Assembly: GCA_033980235.1 (NCBI GenBank)
Contig: CM067070.1
Location: 5,857,544 to 5,921,543, forward strand
Origin: Diadema setosum
Lineage: Eukaryota > Echinodermata > Echinoidea > Diadematoida > Diadematidae
Reading direction: 5' to 3'
Length of the DNA: 64,000 nt
Below, piece after piece: positions 63,477 to 64,000 of the stretch (within the stretch, counting starts at the first letter, position 1; every line of letters begins with the position of its first letter). The notes beneath the pieces were generated by a model. That model was not told the DNA's origin. It was given only the letters and a program-made list of their open reading frames with translations, and ran no database searches. The translations under genes and the position numbers were made by a program.

Positions 63477-64000
63477 GTAAGTTGATTTTCCGATGTTCAT
63501 TTATGTTTACATCACAGCTAAATAGACCCTTGGCATTTGATTGGCTGCAAATATTAATCATCTTCCCTATTTTACCATTACGTCATTATTCATGCAACTT
63601 GGACTTCATATATACCGTTCAATGTTGGATCCATGCGATTTGCTCCATTTGCACGCACGCAGAGAGCGCAGAACACTACCATGACTACGTCCGTAAAACG
63701 CTTCCGTTTGCAGAGTGCGCGCAATTAAGAGAGCCCGCTAATGTATGCTTAGTGCTAAAAAGCACTTTTTCTCTCAGATCTCTCACATTCTCTCGTGTTT
63801 TTAAATTCATGAAACATTGCAAGGGATCTATTTCAGTTGTTGTAATACATATTTGTGTTTGTCTGTTGTTTGTTTGTTTGTTTGGGTTTTTTATTCATGC
63901 AATGGAAAGGATATTTCATTCCGTGAAAGATGGAATTGCTAATCTACATTACACTCAATTCAGCAGCGCCACGTTGAATAGATCATTAATTGTTATCTTT

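Overview
The window is eukaryotic genomic DNA, very probably from a marine invertebrate and most likely an echinoderm. The evidence is indirect: large introns, dense small inverted-repeat DNA transposons, many (TA)n and (TG)n tracts, and motifs such as TAGGCCTA runs and GCGAGCGCAGCGAGCGAG that I associate with echinoderm genomes. No bacterial-style operon, rRNA or intact functional tRNA was found. Species cannot be fixed from the sequence alone.

The only host gene I can support is one long plus-strand gene running from about 2027 to past the right edge (last exon seen 63384-63476). It encodes a secreted or membrane leucine-rich-repeat (LRR) protein. Exon 1 is a signal peptide (phase 1 donor). 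A short Cys-containing N-cap exon follows at 13796. Then come 16 small exons, each about one 24-residue LRR, each opening with 1 nt and closing with 2 nt of a split codon (phase 2). Ten are exactly 72 nt; the others are 69, 75, 78 or 93 nt. The split codon is Leu or Ile at nearly every junction, the expected last LRR position, which independently supports the chain. Most of these exons are too short for a normal ORF list. The total so far is 1304 nt, about 435 residues, and the 3' end (C-cap and any transmembrane, Ig or GPCR part) is outside the window. The one-LRR-per-exon, phase-2 design is known from LGR/relaxin-receptor type genes and several other LRR receptor genes; the family here is undecided.

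The introns are almost entirely repeats. 2.9-14.6 kb: composite foldback elements at 3.3-4.3 and 9.0-10.8 kb, the second carrying a triple tRNA-derived SINE array with a 12-bp target duplication; a LINE reverse-transcriptase remnant (5.8-6.7 kb); a MITE (7.6-8.3 kb); a 15-bp minisatellite; a THAP-like fragment. 14.7-30.9 kb: a MITE in a TA tract, then an 8.6-kb element with pogo/Tigger-like ends, a 2.5-kb element with internal duplication, and a 1.4-kb foldback built of ~57-bp units. 31.0-37.0 kb: MITEs, a triply nested transposon set with a broken transposase, and a 1-kb palindrome. 40.7-50.4 kb: MITE, an element with a 172-residue ORF, tandem repeats and a 2.1-kb element. 52.9-58.8 kb: a ~165-bp tandem array, a 2-kb element containing a tRNA-like sequence, and a MITE interrupted by a truncated LINE.

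The most interesting items are the exon-per-LRR gene with progressive decay of the LRR consensus in its last exons, the apparent duplication of its signal-peptide exon, and the nested or palindromic transposons. All calls come from reading the sequence by eye; no database search was run.
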